NCBI RefSeq assembly: GCF_014524565.1
Contig: NZ_CP060139.1
Coordinates: 3,541,501 to 3,605,500, forward strand
Length of the DNA: 64,000 nt
From: Croceimicrobium hydrocarbonivorans
GTDB taxonomy: Bacteria; Bacteroidota; Bacteroidia; Flavobacteriales; Schleiferiaceae
Reading direction: 5' to 3'
How positions within the stretch are numbered: the first letter of the stretch is position 1; each line of letters begins with the position of its first letter. Both the position numbers and the translations under genes were made by a program. The notes under the pieces were generated by a model that saw only the letters and a program-made list of their open reading frames with translations, was not told the DNA's origin and ran no database searches. Shown piece by piece: positions 7,698 to 15,339 of the stretch.

Positions 7698-8603
7698 ATG
7701 GGAGTAGCTAAGAAAAATCAAAGTATCCAAGACTGGATTAGCCAACAATGGGTTATTCTAACTGGAGAAAGAATTGACGAGGCAGCATACCAATGGCTTA
7801 TTGGCCCATTTGGTGGTACAAAAGGAATAGGGTTGAAATTCATCAAGCACTTGGTTAAGGATGAAGACTTAGTGATTGATGATCAAAGAGAAAAAAAGGG
7901 ATTACTGAATTCAATTAGGGACCTAGGACTATCAGAGGAAGAACTAAGCAGGCTTTCTTTAGATGTAATCGACTTTTATGAAAACACAGCAAATTATGAC
8001 CTGCTTTTGAAGGTGAAATGGAATCCAATCTTTAAAGTTTTCGGAACCGTACTAAAAAGAGTCTTCAGTAATAGAATTGAACAATTGAATGTTCCAATTG
8101 AAAACTTAAAAGATGCTTCTGGCCTTACAAACGAAATCCTAAAACTAGTCGATATCAAGACCAACGATGTTAAAAGAACAGTTTGGCTAAGGACTTTTAA
8201 ATCGACTGGTCAAATGGTGTACTCGGGAGTTTATGAAACATGCACATTACCCAATCAACAGATTTGCATTAAAGCAATTTTCCCTTTACCAAATGGAAGC
8301 GCCACGGTACTGCTAAGTCCTCGTGTTGGTGAAAATGGAGAGCTCATTTTGGATTCATCTGGCAAAAGAATAGGAGATAGCGGTTTTTACTTCTTACTAA
8401 GGGATTCAAAAGGTCAATTATGGACTAAATTTATCAAGTCCTTCAGAGATAAATTGGTCGTAAAAACTATTCAAGATAAAATTACAGCGATTCAAACTTT
8501 GACTTTGTGGAATTTAAAAGTTCTTGAATTTGAATACGAAATAAAAAAAAGACAAAACCTCAGAAAAGTTCCTGCGCAAAGCCCTTCGGGATTTGACGTC
8601 TAA
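7698..8603 (+). CDS. Uncharacterised protein, operon partner of CrtA-like gene
   Basis: The 301-residue soluble protein begins GVAKKNQSIQDWISQQWV. The central stretch, with FYENTANYDLLLKVKWNP and then NRIEQLNVP, is a pattern I associate with an unnamed family also seen in actinobacteria and firmicutes. The C-terminal half (residues about 155-270) looks like a beta-barrel or lipocalin-like sheet with repeated short strands and an 'LSPRVGENGELIL-SSGKRIGDSGFYF' turn. Function is unknown. It follows the CrtA-like gene by 15 bp, so both probably work on the same, unidentified, small hydrophobic substrate; that is inference only. Confidence 0.45.
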   Translation: MGVAKKNQSIQDWISQQWVILTGERIDEAAYQWLIGPFGGTKGIGLKFIKHLVKDEDLVIDDQREKKGLLNSIRDLGLSEEELSRLSLDVIDFYENTANYDLLLKVKWNPIFKVFGTVLKRVFSNRIEQLNVPIENLKDASGLTNEILKLVDIKTNDVKRTVWLRTFKSTGQMVYSGVYETCTLPNQQICIKAIFPLPNGSATVLLSPRVGENGELILDSSGKRIGDSGFYFLLRDSKGQLWTKFIKSFRDKLVVKTIQDKITAIQTLTLWNLKVLEFEYEIKKRQNLRKVPAQSPSGFDV

Positions 8604-8628
8604 CCAAAACCTTATTCCAAATCACAAA

Positions 8629-9120
8629 ATGAAATTGAGAAACTTAGCGATACTCTTTGTTGTCTTAACAATGTTTAGTTGTCAAACTACCGGCTCAAAA
8701 AATGAAAGTTCCGAAGCGGCAAAAACTCAGCAATCAGAACCAAATTTTGAAGCGGCACTTAAGTTTATAAATGACTACCTCGACTTTATAAATGGCCCAA
8801 AGTCTGAACTTGCTTATTTCGAATGGTTGGACCAACGAAATGATGTGACCCTTGGTTTTAAGAATGAACTGAAAAGAATAATAGATGAAGCCGAAAGAGC
8901 TGATCCAGAGTACGGCTTAGGCTTTGATCCCATTCTTGATGCTCAAGACAGTCCAGATGAATTTGTGCTTGATACAACTGACTCGGAATATTTGACGGTG
9001 AAGGGAAAAGATTGGCCAGATTTTAAGCTGACCTTAAAAGTGAAATTAGTAAATGAAAAGTGGCTTGTTGAAGGATCAGGTATAATAAACATTCCAGAAA
9101 ACAAGAGAATAGAAAGATAA
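8629..9120 (+). CDS. Lipoprotein with DUF3828-like domain
   Basis: The ATG at 8629 gives MKLRNLAILFVVLTMFSC, a signal peptide with lipobox MFSC (Cys18). The frame's TTG at 8593 lies inside the preceding gene and would bury this signal, so it is rejected. The mature domain (about 50-160) has 'FINDYLDFIN', 'WLDQRNDVTLGFKNEL', 'GFDPILDAQDSPDEF' and a terminal 'KWLVEGSGIINIP' strand, the pattern I know for DUF3828-type proteins with a cystatin/NTF2-like fold. Probable site is the inner face of the outer membrane or the cell surface. Function is unknown. Confidence 0.6.
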   Translation: MKLRNLAILFVVLTMFSCQTTGSKNESSEAAKTQQSEPNFEAALKFINDYLDFINGPKSELAYFEWLDQRNDVTLGFKNELKRIIDEAERADPEYGLGFDPILDAQDSPDEFVLDTTDSEYLTVKGKDWPDFKLTLKVKLVNEKWLVEGSGIINIPENKRIER

Positions 9121-9293
9121 AGGACGGTGCCCAAGGCAGCTTTTAGAGTATAAGAGCTAAAGGTCTACCGGCAAGGCTGCCCCTGGTGTATTCGCTTTCC
9201 TATTTATCGCCCAGATGGAAAGGGTTTTGAATTGTAAATGAATGCAGCTAAATCGCCTTAATCAAAAGCAAACCCTTTGAGTATAGATATAAA

Positions 9294-9671
9294 ATGAAGG
9301 ACCCCAAAACCGACAATACGATTCAGTTTAATGAGAACTTTTGTACTCACTTAGAATATCAGCTTGGACGGAGCTTTGGAAATTCTGATCGACAAGATCT
9401 CAAGGGTTTTTGGTGTGATGGAGTTTCTTGGGATCCTATTCCCGACCAATTGACAAAGAAAAGTGTGCAGGAAACCAGGCAAATTGTGACTAAAGCTTGG
9501 ATAGGAAAAGACGGACAAGATGAGTATGAAATGACTATCCGACTTGGTCAATCCGCCTTGGGTAGATGTGCGAAAGGAGCTGAAATGCTAGACTGCATTC
9601 CAAGTTCAGACTCTATGAATTGGATTGACATTGAGCCTCAGAACAGGAGAATAGTAATAAGATTGAAGTAG
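9294..9671 (+). CDS. Hypothetical small protein
   Basis: The 125-residue cytosolic protein is not recognised. It has five Cys (contexts NFCTHLE, FWCDGVSW, GRCAKGAE, LDCIPSS) and ends with a basic beta strand, RRIVIRLK. The predicted structure is mixed alpha/beta. It stands 170 bp after the DUF3828-like lipoprotein and 27 bp before the next gene, so it may be co-transcribed with the membrane-anchored protein downstream. Confidence 0.4.
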   Translation: MKDPKTDNTIQFNENFCTHLEYQLGRSFGNSDRQDLKGFWCDGVSWDPIPDQLTKKSVQETRQIVTKAWIGKDGQDEYEMTIRLGQSALGRCAKGAEMLDCIPSSDSMNWIDIEPQNRRIVIRLK

Positions 9672-9698
9672 AATCCAAATCGAGGCACCAAGATCATA

Positions 9699-10346
9699 AT
9701 GCGAATAATTAAACTCATCCTTTTCCTAATTACCGGACTATTAATGACTTACCTAATTGTTGCCGGATCAATTTCAGAGCTATTTTTAGAAGGATATCGA
9801 ATGCCTTTAAATGGACAGAGAGCTGAAATGGGACTGCAACAAATGGCGGGAAATTGGCATCTGGACAGCACAGAACTTATTGGATACGGGAATTACAGTA
9901 TTTCAGAATTGGAAGACATAGCCCCATGGAGACTCTGGTTGGAGGATGAAAAATTCCTTTGTGAATATTGGTCTCCTAAAGCTCAAACTAATCCAAGCTA
10001 CTATAAAAGAATATGTTATGTACAGAGCAGATGGTTTTGGAAAAACCGGGTCCTTTTTGAATTTGACCACTATAAGAGGGATCTGAAAGGATCAAAATCA
10101 GCTGAATTAGCCATTAAGTTTGACTTTAGCCGAAATAAAATCGCAGCTTATTTAGACAGCCTGGACCATCAAAAAGAAATGGTCAGCTTAAATGAAGGGG
10201 CCGAGAAAAAGGGATATTGGTATTGTGGTACTGGTTTAGATGACAATAATAAGCTTCACTCAGACTATAGTATTATTGACATTGAACGAGCCCATTCGAT
10301 TTTGAAAGATTGGAAGGAACTCTCGACCTGGAAGGAGGGAGAATAA
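9699..10346 (+). CDS. Hypothetical membrane-anchored protein
   Basis: One N-terminal transmembrane segment (RIIKLILFLITGLLMTYLIV) is followed by about 190 extracytoplasmic residues with many Trp and Tyr (MAGNWHLDST, PWRLWLEDEKFLCEYW, RWFWKNRVLFEFDHY). The 'GNWHLDS' opening recalls lipocalin-like proteins in which a beta-barrel begins with a G-x-W motif, a weak resemblance. I cannot assign a function. Confidence 0.45.
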   Translation: MRIIKLILFLITGLLMTYLIVAGSISELFLEGYRMPLNGQRAEMGLQQMAGNWHLDSTELIGYGNYSISELEDIAPWRLWLEDEKFLCEYWSPKAQTNPSYYKRICYVQSRWFWKNRVLFEFDHYKRDLKGSKSAELAIKFDFSRNKIAAYLDSLDHQKEMVSLNEGAEKKGYWYCGTGLDDNNKLHSDYSIIDIERAHSILKDWKELSTWKEGE

Positions 10347-10488
10347 AAAAGAAGAAGACCTGATAGGGTCTAAATAAATAGGGCTTGAAGTCTTAAAATG
10401 AAGATCTTAGATCTAAAATTATATTCTCTCTGGTGTCTCTACATAGTTTTGGGGAATGTGCCCATAGAAGGCCTTGGTCGACTATGAA

Positions 10489-10516
10489 GAAAATGAAAGG
10501 AGCTAAATTGTGACGA
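10489..10516. repeat. 28-bp intergenic repeat, copy 1
   Basis: This stretch matches 11911-11938 at 25 of 28 positions (shared core GAAAATGAAAGGAGC-AAATTG). Both copies sit about 40 bp upstream of a + strand start codon and after an unrelated gene. Similar GCTAAA-containing pieces occur in the leaders of other genes of the array (near 6877 and 9248). It may be a duplicated promoter or leader element, or a junction left by gene insertion. Confidence 0.4.
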
Positions 10517-10556
10517 GTCTTTATTAAAGGCTTATTTGTGCTATGGAAAAAGAACT

Positions 10557-11384
10557 ATGCTAAGAATCAAAGCTCTAATTATCCTGGGTCTGCTAAGCAG
10601 TTTAGTTTATGGCCAATCAGATTCTGATTTTCCAGCAGAGCTTATCAAGGAAGCCCAAATTGATTCATGCATAATAAAGTGTGAGTCTGCAGCCAATTAT
10701 CCTCAAAAATATTCATTTGATAAAGAGGGGAGAATCAAGACATTTTCATTTCCAACAGCTTATCACCCTCAAAGTGATTCTTCCATAAATGGAAGAAGTA
10801 TAAGCACTTATTATTATGATACCGAAGGTAGATTGCTGAAAAAAACAGAAAGATCAGACTTTGGTGAAAGCTCAATTAAATTCCAGGAAAAGCTATCGGA
10901 ATGTTTTATATATGACCTCAATAATAAGTTGATAAGCCACTTATTTTACTATTCTACTTTGAGTAAGCTAATAAGCTATCAGTATGATGAAAACCAGCTG
11001 ATTTCGGAAATCACTTATAATTTTAGTGGTAATTCAAAGTCGGAGCAGCCAGAGGTTCAAACCACTAAGGTTTTCTACCGGGGTACAGATTGGATTAGTT
11101 ATGATAAAGAGGCTAAGATCCAAGATAGTTTAGTGAGTATCGTAGATTCTTCGAATTTCAAGGAAACTACTTTTAATTATCATTTTAAGAATGGTAGGCT
11201 TGTCAAAGATCACACTGAAGAATGGATTGCCTTCTTTAACAAGAACTGGCAAATGATCGAACTCCTTCATAAAAGACGTGGCCTCCAATGGACTACTAAG
11301 ATTTACAGAGCCGAAACTGGACTAATCACAAAAATAGTGCAGCTTGGTGAAGATACTACTGAATACAGCTTTGAGTATAAATAG
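10557..11384 (+). CDS. Secreted protein with YD/RHS-like repeats
   Basis: The ATG at 10557 gives MLRIKALIILGLLSSLVYGQ, a clear signal peptide; the upstream TTG at 10536 would precede it with a polar stretch and is rejected. The mature part contains YD-repeat-like units: 'KYSFDKEGRIKTF', 'YYYDTEGRLLKKTERS', 'FIYDLNNKLISHLFYY' and 'YQYDENQLISEITYNF'. Such units form beta-strand spirals in RHS and teneurin proteins; short exported versions are common in Bacteroidota with no known role. Length is 275 residues, with no toxin-like C-terminus visible. Confidence 0.6.
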   Translation: MLRIKALIILGLLSSLVYGQSDSDFPAELIKEAQIDSCIIKCESAANYPQKYSFDKEGRIKTFSFPTAYHPQSDSSINGRSISTYYYDTEGRLLKKTERSDFGESSIKFQEKLSECFIYDLNNKLISHLFYYSTLSKLISYQYDENQLISEITYNFSGNSKSEQPEVQTTKVFYRGTDWISYDKEAKIQDSLVSIVDSSNFKETTFNYHFKNGRLVKDHTEEWIAFFNKNWQMIELLHKRRGLQWTTKIYRAETGLITKIVQLGEDTTEYSFEYK

Positions 11385-11468
11385 GACTAACACTTGATGG
11401 CTTTGGAGCTAAGGAATCGCTCCTATACCTCTTTAGCCATCTACACTTTTAATTATTAAACTTTCAAA

Positions 11469-11897
11469 TTGAACCTGAAACTTAAACTATCCCCGAATCT
11501 CATCCTGGCTATCAGTATTGGCCTTATATATCTCTGGTTCGGAATCTTGAAGTACTTTCCAAATCTTAGTCCTGCAGAGGATTTGGCTCAAAACACAATA
11601 GGCTTGCTGACTTTTAATTTGATCTCTCCTAGGCTATCGATAATCCTTCTTGCGACTTGGGAATCGCTGGTGGGCCTTCTATTTCTATTGAATATTTTCA
11701 GGAGAACAGCCATTATTCTGGCCTTAATACACATGACTTTCACCTTTTTCCCTTTGCTATTCTTTAGGGATCAGGTATTCGGTAATATTCCACTACAACT
11801 CACCTTATTAGGTCAGTACATCATTAAAAATTTGATCATTATAGCTGGTCTATTAGTCCTGTATAAACTGCCTATAAGCAACCCAAAACCGCAGTAA
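11469..11897 (+). CDS. DoxX-like membrane protein
   Basis: This 142-residue protein has four predicted membrane segments (about 10-25, 50-75, 80-100, 110-132). The opening 'YLWFGILKYFPNLSPAEDLAQ' and the later 'WE-x-x-VGLLFLL' with 'RRTAIILALIHM' fit the DoxX/DUF417-type family of small four-helix membrane proteins. No ATG is available: a TAA lies in frame four codons upstream, so the TTG at 11469 is the best start. Family members are linked to thiosulfate or quinone redox chemistry in a few organisms, but no such context is seen here. Confidence 0.6.
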   Translation: MNLKLKLSPNLILAISIGLIYLWFGILKYFPNLSPAEDLAQNTIGLLTFNLISPRLSIILLATWESLVGLLFLLNIFRRTAIILALIHMTFTFFPLLFFRDQVFGNIPLQLTLLGQYIIKNLIIIAGLLVLYKLPISNPKPQ

Positions 11898-11910
11898 AGG
11901 CCTCTGGATT

Positions 11911-11938
11911 GAAAATGAAAGGAGCGAAATTGCAACGA
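11911..11938. repeat. 28-bp intergenic repeat, copy 2
   Basis: Second copy of the element at 10489-10516 (25 of 28 identical). It begins 14 bp after the stop of the DoxX-like gene and ends 36 bp before the start of the YeeZ-like gene. The shared position before a start codon suggests a leader or promoter element rather than a random duplication. Confidence 0.4.
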
Positions 11939-11973
11939 ACTCTACTCAAACCCTTGTATCGTAAGGAATATAA

Positions 11974-12738
11974 ATGAATCAAAAGATTAGCATATTAGGA
12001 TGTGGCTGGCTTGGTTTAGCATTAGCCAATGACCTGCTTAACAAAGGCTATGATGTCAGTGGTTCAACTACATCTAAGGACAGAATAAAGGAACTTTCTG
12101 ATTACGGAATCAGCCCATATCTTATCGATATAGCTTCGATAGATTCTGTTATACATGAGTTTTTGAATTCCGACCTTTTAATAATCGCAATTACTTCGAA
12201 AAGTGTTGACCACTTTAAAACACTGGTGAAATATATTGAAAAGTCTCAGGTGCAAAAGGTCATTTTCATTAGTTCAACTTCGGTTTATCCATACACAAAT
12301 GGGATAGTAGATGAAAATTGTAATACTTTAAATAAACCTCTTGTTGAAATAGAAAAATTATTCACTTCAAATCCTTCATTTAAGACGACTGTTTTGAGGT
12401 TTGGAGGTTTGTTTGGCTATGACCGAAAACCAGGATTGTTTATTAAACAAAAACCTATTATTGAAAACCCTCAAGGCTATGTGAATTTGATACATAGAGA
12501 TGATTGCATAGAAATCATTGAGCAAATTATTATGAAGAACCTGTGGGCTGAAGTACTAAATGCCTGTGCAGCTGATCACCCAAGCAGACGAGATTTTTAC
12601 CTTAAAGAATCTAGGAAGATTGGACTTGAGTCAATTTCATTTGATGAAAATTCAAATAATGAGTACAAAATTATTAGCTCTGAAAAATTAAAAAGTTTAT
12701 TGAACTACCAGTTTAAATATGCTGATTTAATGATTTGA
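11974..12738 (+). CDS. YeeZ-like NAD(P)-dependent SDR/epimerase-fold protein
   Basis: The 254-residue protein has an N-terminal Rossmann motif, ISILGCGWLGLALA (GxGxxG form), then 'VIFISSTSVYP' at the position of the extended-SDR active-site strand and 'VLRFGGLFG'. This order is typical of YeeZ-type atypical SDRs. The canonical Y-x3-K pair is not seen after the SSTSVYP strand, so catalysis is uncertain. Relatives are annotated as nucleoside-diphosphate-sugar epimerases without proof. It has the most conserved look of any gene in the accessory block. Confidence 0.75.
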   Translation: MNQKISILGCGWLGLALANDLLNKGYDVSGSTTSKDRIKELSDYGISPYLIDIASIDSVIHEFLNSDLLIIAITSKSVDHFKTLVKYIEKSQVQKVIFISSTSVYPYTNGIVDENCNTLNKPLVEIEKLFTSNPSFKTTVLRFGGLFGYDRKPGLFIKQKPIIENPQGYVNLIHRDDCIEIIEQIIMKNLWAEVLNACAADHPSRRDFYLKESRKIGLESISFDENSNNEYKIISSEKLKSLLNYQFKYADLMI

Positions 12739-12817
12739 CATGAGTGAAAAAATGGTCTAACGGTAAGCCCTAAGATCAATAGACTTGATTTACTACTGGC
12801 ATATAATTTCCTGAGAA

Positions 12818-13798
12818 ATGAAAATCAGATCCTTAATTAGTGTATTAGGCTTTATCTACGCTTTAACCGCTTGCGAGGGCAGTACCCAAAAGGATACTGA
12901 TTACAGGATCTATCATGCAAGGATTATAGAAGCGGAAGAACTAATTAGTCAGGAAAATTATCAAGCAGCTTTGACTCAGTATGAAGACTTGTTTGCCGAC
13001 TATGATTTCATTTTTCTGCGTGATTATAAAATAGCGGCTCAAATTTCCTTCCTGATTGGAGATAAGGAAAAAGGCTTGCTCTACCTTAAAAAAGCAATTG
13101 CCAATGGCTGGGAATGGACTGAGTTCAAAGAGCATAAATTCTTAAATCAGCATCTTTTGGCTGCAGACTGGAAATCCATTGAAGACCAATATGAGGACCT
13201 GCGTAGTCAATTCCTAAATAGAATAGATGTAAGCCTTAGAGCCAGAGTTCAGGCCATGTTTGAAAAGGATCAAGAACTTGCCTATGAGGCTTACATAATT
13301 GAAGATGAGCAAGAACAAGAGAAATTCATAGCGGAGAATTTCCCAAGGCATAGCGAAGTACAATTAGCTAAGCTTTTGGAGATTCTGGAAACGAAGGGCT
13401 ACCCCGGGGAGTATCTAATAGGGAATGATTTCTGGGTATCCACGATATTGAGTCATCATAATTCCCAGGGCCTGGAATATGTTAAAACGGATTCCCTATT
13501 TGATTTCATCAAGCCAAAACTGAAGCAATACTTAAAACTGGGCTATATATCGCCCTATGAAATGGCTTTGCCGGAAGATTGGAAGGGAACAATACTATCT
13601 GAAGGGGAGGATTCGCCCTATGGCTATCTGGTACCGCCCAAGAGATCCAATATTTCCCGAATTAACAAAGCCAGAAACGCCATTGGCTTAGGCTCGGTTG
13701 AACTAAGAAATAAATTGATAGCCATTGAAGCTAAAACGGGTATCAGTCTTTATTTACCAGATTGGGTGGAGGGAAAAATTGAAATCAAAGGGAATTAA
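12818..13798 (+). CDS. Lipoprotein with TPR-like and DUF6624-like parts
   Basis: The N-terminus MKIRSLISVLGFIYALTAC is a signal peptide with lipobox (Cys19). Residues about 25-110 form helical pairs like TPRs ('AEELISQENYQAALTQYEDL', 'GDKEKGLLYLKKAIANGW'). The second half includes 'LLEILETKGYPGEYLIG', 'HHNSQGLEY', 'GYISPYEMAL' and 'EDW', a layout I associate with DUF6624-type proteins, in which a His-rich helix follows a GWP-like turn. Function is unknown. It is probably anchored to the outer membrane. Confidence 0.5.
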   Translation: MKIRSLISVLGFIYALTACEGSTQKDTDYRIYHARIIEAEELISQENYQAALTQYEDLFADYDFIFLRDYKIAAQISFLIGDKEKGLLYLKKAIANGWEWTEFKEHKFLNQHLLAADWKSIEDQYEDLRSQFLNRIDVSLRARVQAMFEKDQELAYEAYIIEDEQEQEKFIAENFPRHSEVQLAKLLEILETKGYPGEYLIGNDFWVSTILSHHNSQGLEYVKTDSLFDFIKPKLKQYLKLGYISPYEMALPEDWKGTILSEGEDSPYGYLVPPKRSNISRINKARNAIGLGSVELRNKLIAIEAKTGISLYLPDWVEGKIEIKGN

Positions 13799-13840
13799 TT
13801 ACTTGGCAGCTTTACTTATTAGATCGAATAAGAATTGAAA

Positions 13841-13889
13841 ATTGAATCGAAATTGCAATTCTAATTGAATCGAAATTGCAATTCGATTC
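13841..13889. repeat. 21-bp direct repeat with inverted-repeat character
   Basis: ATTGAATCGAAATTGCAATTC occurs at 13841-13861 and again, exactly, at 13864-13884, a 23-bp step. The second copy runs into GATTC, so 13867-13889 is a near-perfect palindrome around TGCA. It lies about 20 bp upstream of the TPR gene start. This could be a pair of operator sites for a dimeric regulator or the base of a hairpin in the leader. Confidence 0.5.
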
Positions 13890-13907
13890 TTAATTAATAC
13901 AAGAAGA

Positions 13908-14945
13908 ATGACCGCAATCTCAGCCAAAGAGCTTAAGTCATTAATAGCAGATTTAGAAAAAGACCCCACTAATCTAGACCTGATAAATAAAGTGGCTATT
14001 GGATACTTTGAGAATTACGAACAAAAATCTGATAAGGAAGATTATGACTTCTTTAAAAGAGCTTACACTCTGAAGAAGACCGTTAAATCAACGCACAATT
14101 TCGCTTGGTTCCTCTACTTTGAAAGGGCTGAATTTGAAGGAGATTGGAATGAAAGTTCTGCTGTAAACCAAGCCCTTAAGGTGCAAAATGAGTGTATTCA
14201 ACTCAATCCAAAGTCTTATTATCCCTATTCTCTATACGGCTATATGCTCTTAGATCAAAAGCGATATCGAGAAGCAATTCCATATTTTGAAAAGGCAAAT
14301 AAGATTGAAAAACGCAGAGAATTCACTCATGACCTTGCTTACTGTTATTTTCAGCTTCAAGACTATCACTTAGCTTATGAACTATTTGACATTTCAGCCC
14401 AGGCGGATGATTTAGAAAGTGTAAGTCTTTTCAACTTGGCTTTAGCTTGTTTCAAGACTGATAGATTAGATCAATTGAAATCAATTGCTGAGAGGCTGAA
14501 GGCTGAGATAAGCTGCCATAAGATTGTAAGCGGCTATGAAATTGCTTTTCTTTTCTATTTACTGGAGGATTATTCATTGGCGACTGCCTGCCTGCTTGAG
14601 CAAGGAATTGATAGAATTGACTTATTTGAATGGCCTGAACTTTCGTATTCCCTTTTCTTAAGTGATTCAGATTTATGGCGTAAGGAAATCACTCGAAACC
14701 TAAATAGAAGAATCGATTGGATTGCAGAAATAGAAGGTGATCATGAACGATGGGCTGATTTCTCAACAGCAGAAAAAAGCGAAGGTCTTAATGAATTTAA
14801 AAGTGAGGTAGCGGCTTTAACTGATACACTGGAAAGGGGTATGAAAAAACCCCAATCAGATTTATTAGGATTTCTTTTGGTGGAGTATTGTGGATGTTTA
14901 CTCTTTGACTGCAGTCGGCATGGAAATCTCGAAAATGACGAATAA
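13908..14945 (+). CDS. TPR-repeat protein
   Basis: The 345-residue protein has no signal peptide. Helical pairs with TPR spacing are visible at about 85-125 ('LKVQNECIQLNPKSYYPYSL', 'MLLDQKRYREAIPYFEKANK') and 140-175 ('AYCYFQLQDYHLAYELFDI'), with weaker units flanking them. TPR domains bind proteins or peptides. No catalytic domain is evident; the C-terminal 80 residues are acidic and end in a Cys-containing hydrophobic segment. The partner is unknown. A direct repeat lies just before its start. Confidence 0.6.
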   Translation: MTAISAKELKSLIADLEKDPTNLDLINKVAIGYFENYEQKSDKEDYDFFKRAYTLKKTVKSTHNFAWFLYFERAEFEGDWNESSAVNQALKVQNECIQLNPKSYYPYSLYGYMLLDQKRYREAIPYFEKANKIEKRREFTHDLAYCYFQLQDYHLAYELFDISAQADDLESVSLFNLALACFKTDRLDQLKSIAERLKAEISCHKIVSGYEIAFLFYLLEDYSLATACLLEQGIDRIDLFEWPELSYSLFLSDSDLWRKEITRNLNRRIDWIAEIEGDHERWADFSTAEKSEGLNEFKSEVAALTDTLERGMKKPQSDLLGFLLVEYCGCLLFDCSRHGNLENDE

Positions 14946-15026
14946 ATAGCAGAGGGAGTACCAATAGCCAGGGCTAATTTTAGTTTGATGTAAGGTGCTT
15001 ATCGCCAATCCCTTAACCTAAATATA

Positions 15027-15221
15027 TTGACAGTATACTACATCTTAATTGGATTGCTTTTTGGCGTCGGACTCCTAGTTTATTTCAGATACTATAGGCC
15101 ATTGAGATCGAAAGAGGCCGGGTTTGAATATGTATATGTCAATGAGGACGGAACTGTTAGTGAGTTAAATGGCGAAGACAGTTATTTTTTAGCAAAGCAG
15201 ATACATGAAAATGCTGCCTAA
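15027..15221 (+). CDS. Small single-pass membrane protein
   Basis: 64 codons from a TTG start; no ATG is available. Residues 3-20 (VYYILIGLLFGVGLLVYF) form one membrane helix, followed by a basic RYYRPLRSK and then an acidic tail with 'EYVYVNEDGTVSELNGED'. A 'G-x-x-Y-V-x-EDG' tail of this sort is seen in small conserved Bacteroidota proteins. The basic stretch after the helix predicts a cytoplasmic C-terminus. It is the last + gene before the strand switch. Confidence 0.4.
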   Translation: MTVYYILIGLLFGVGLLVYFRYYRPLRSKEAGFEYVYVNEDGTVSELNGEDSYFLAKQIHENAA

Positions 15222-15339
15222 AAACAACATGAGTAAACTATAAATCAACCAAAAATTGTCCGAAACATTGGGGGTCGCAGGCCAGCATACTTAGGCTTTG
15301 ACTAATTAAAAAGTAAATGAGGAATATTTCCCTTAGTCC

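Noticed and set aside
9131-9185. Possible integron attC site
   Set aside because: GGCAGC and GCTGCC form a short inverted pair, but the R'' and R' core sites (RYYYAAC / GTTRRRY) are not present.
13841-13889. Possible CRISPR array
   Set aside because: Only two repeat copies separated by 2 bp; no spacers of usual length and no cas genes.
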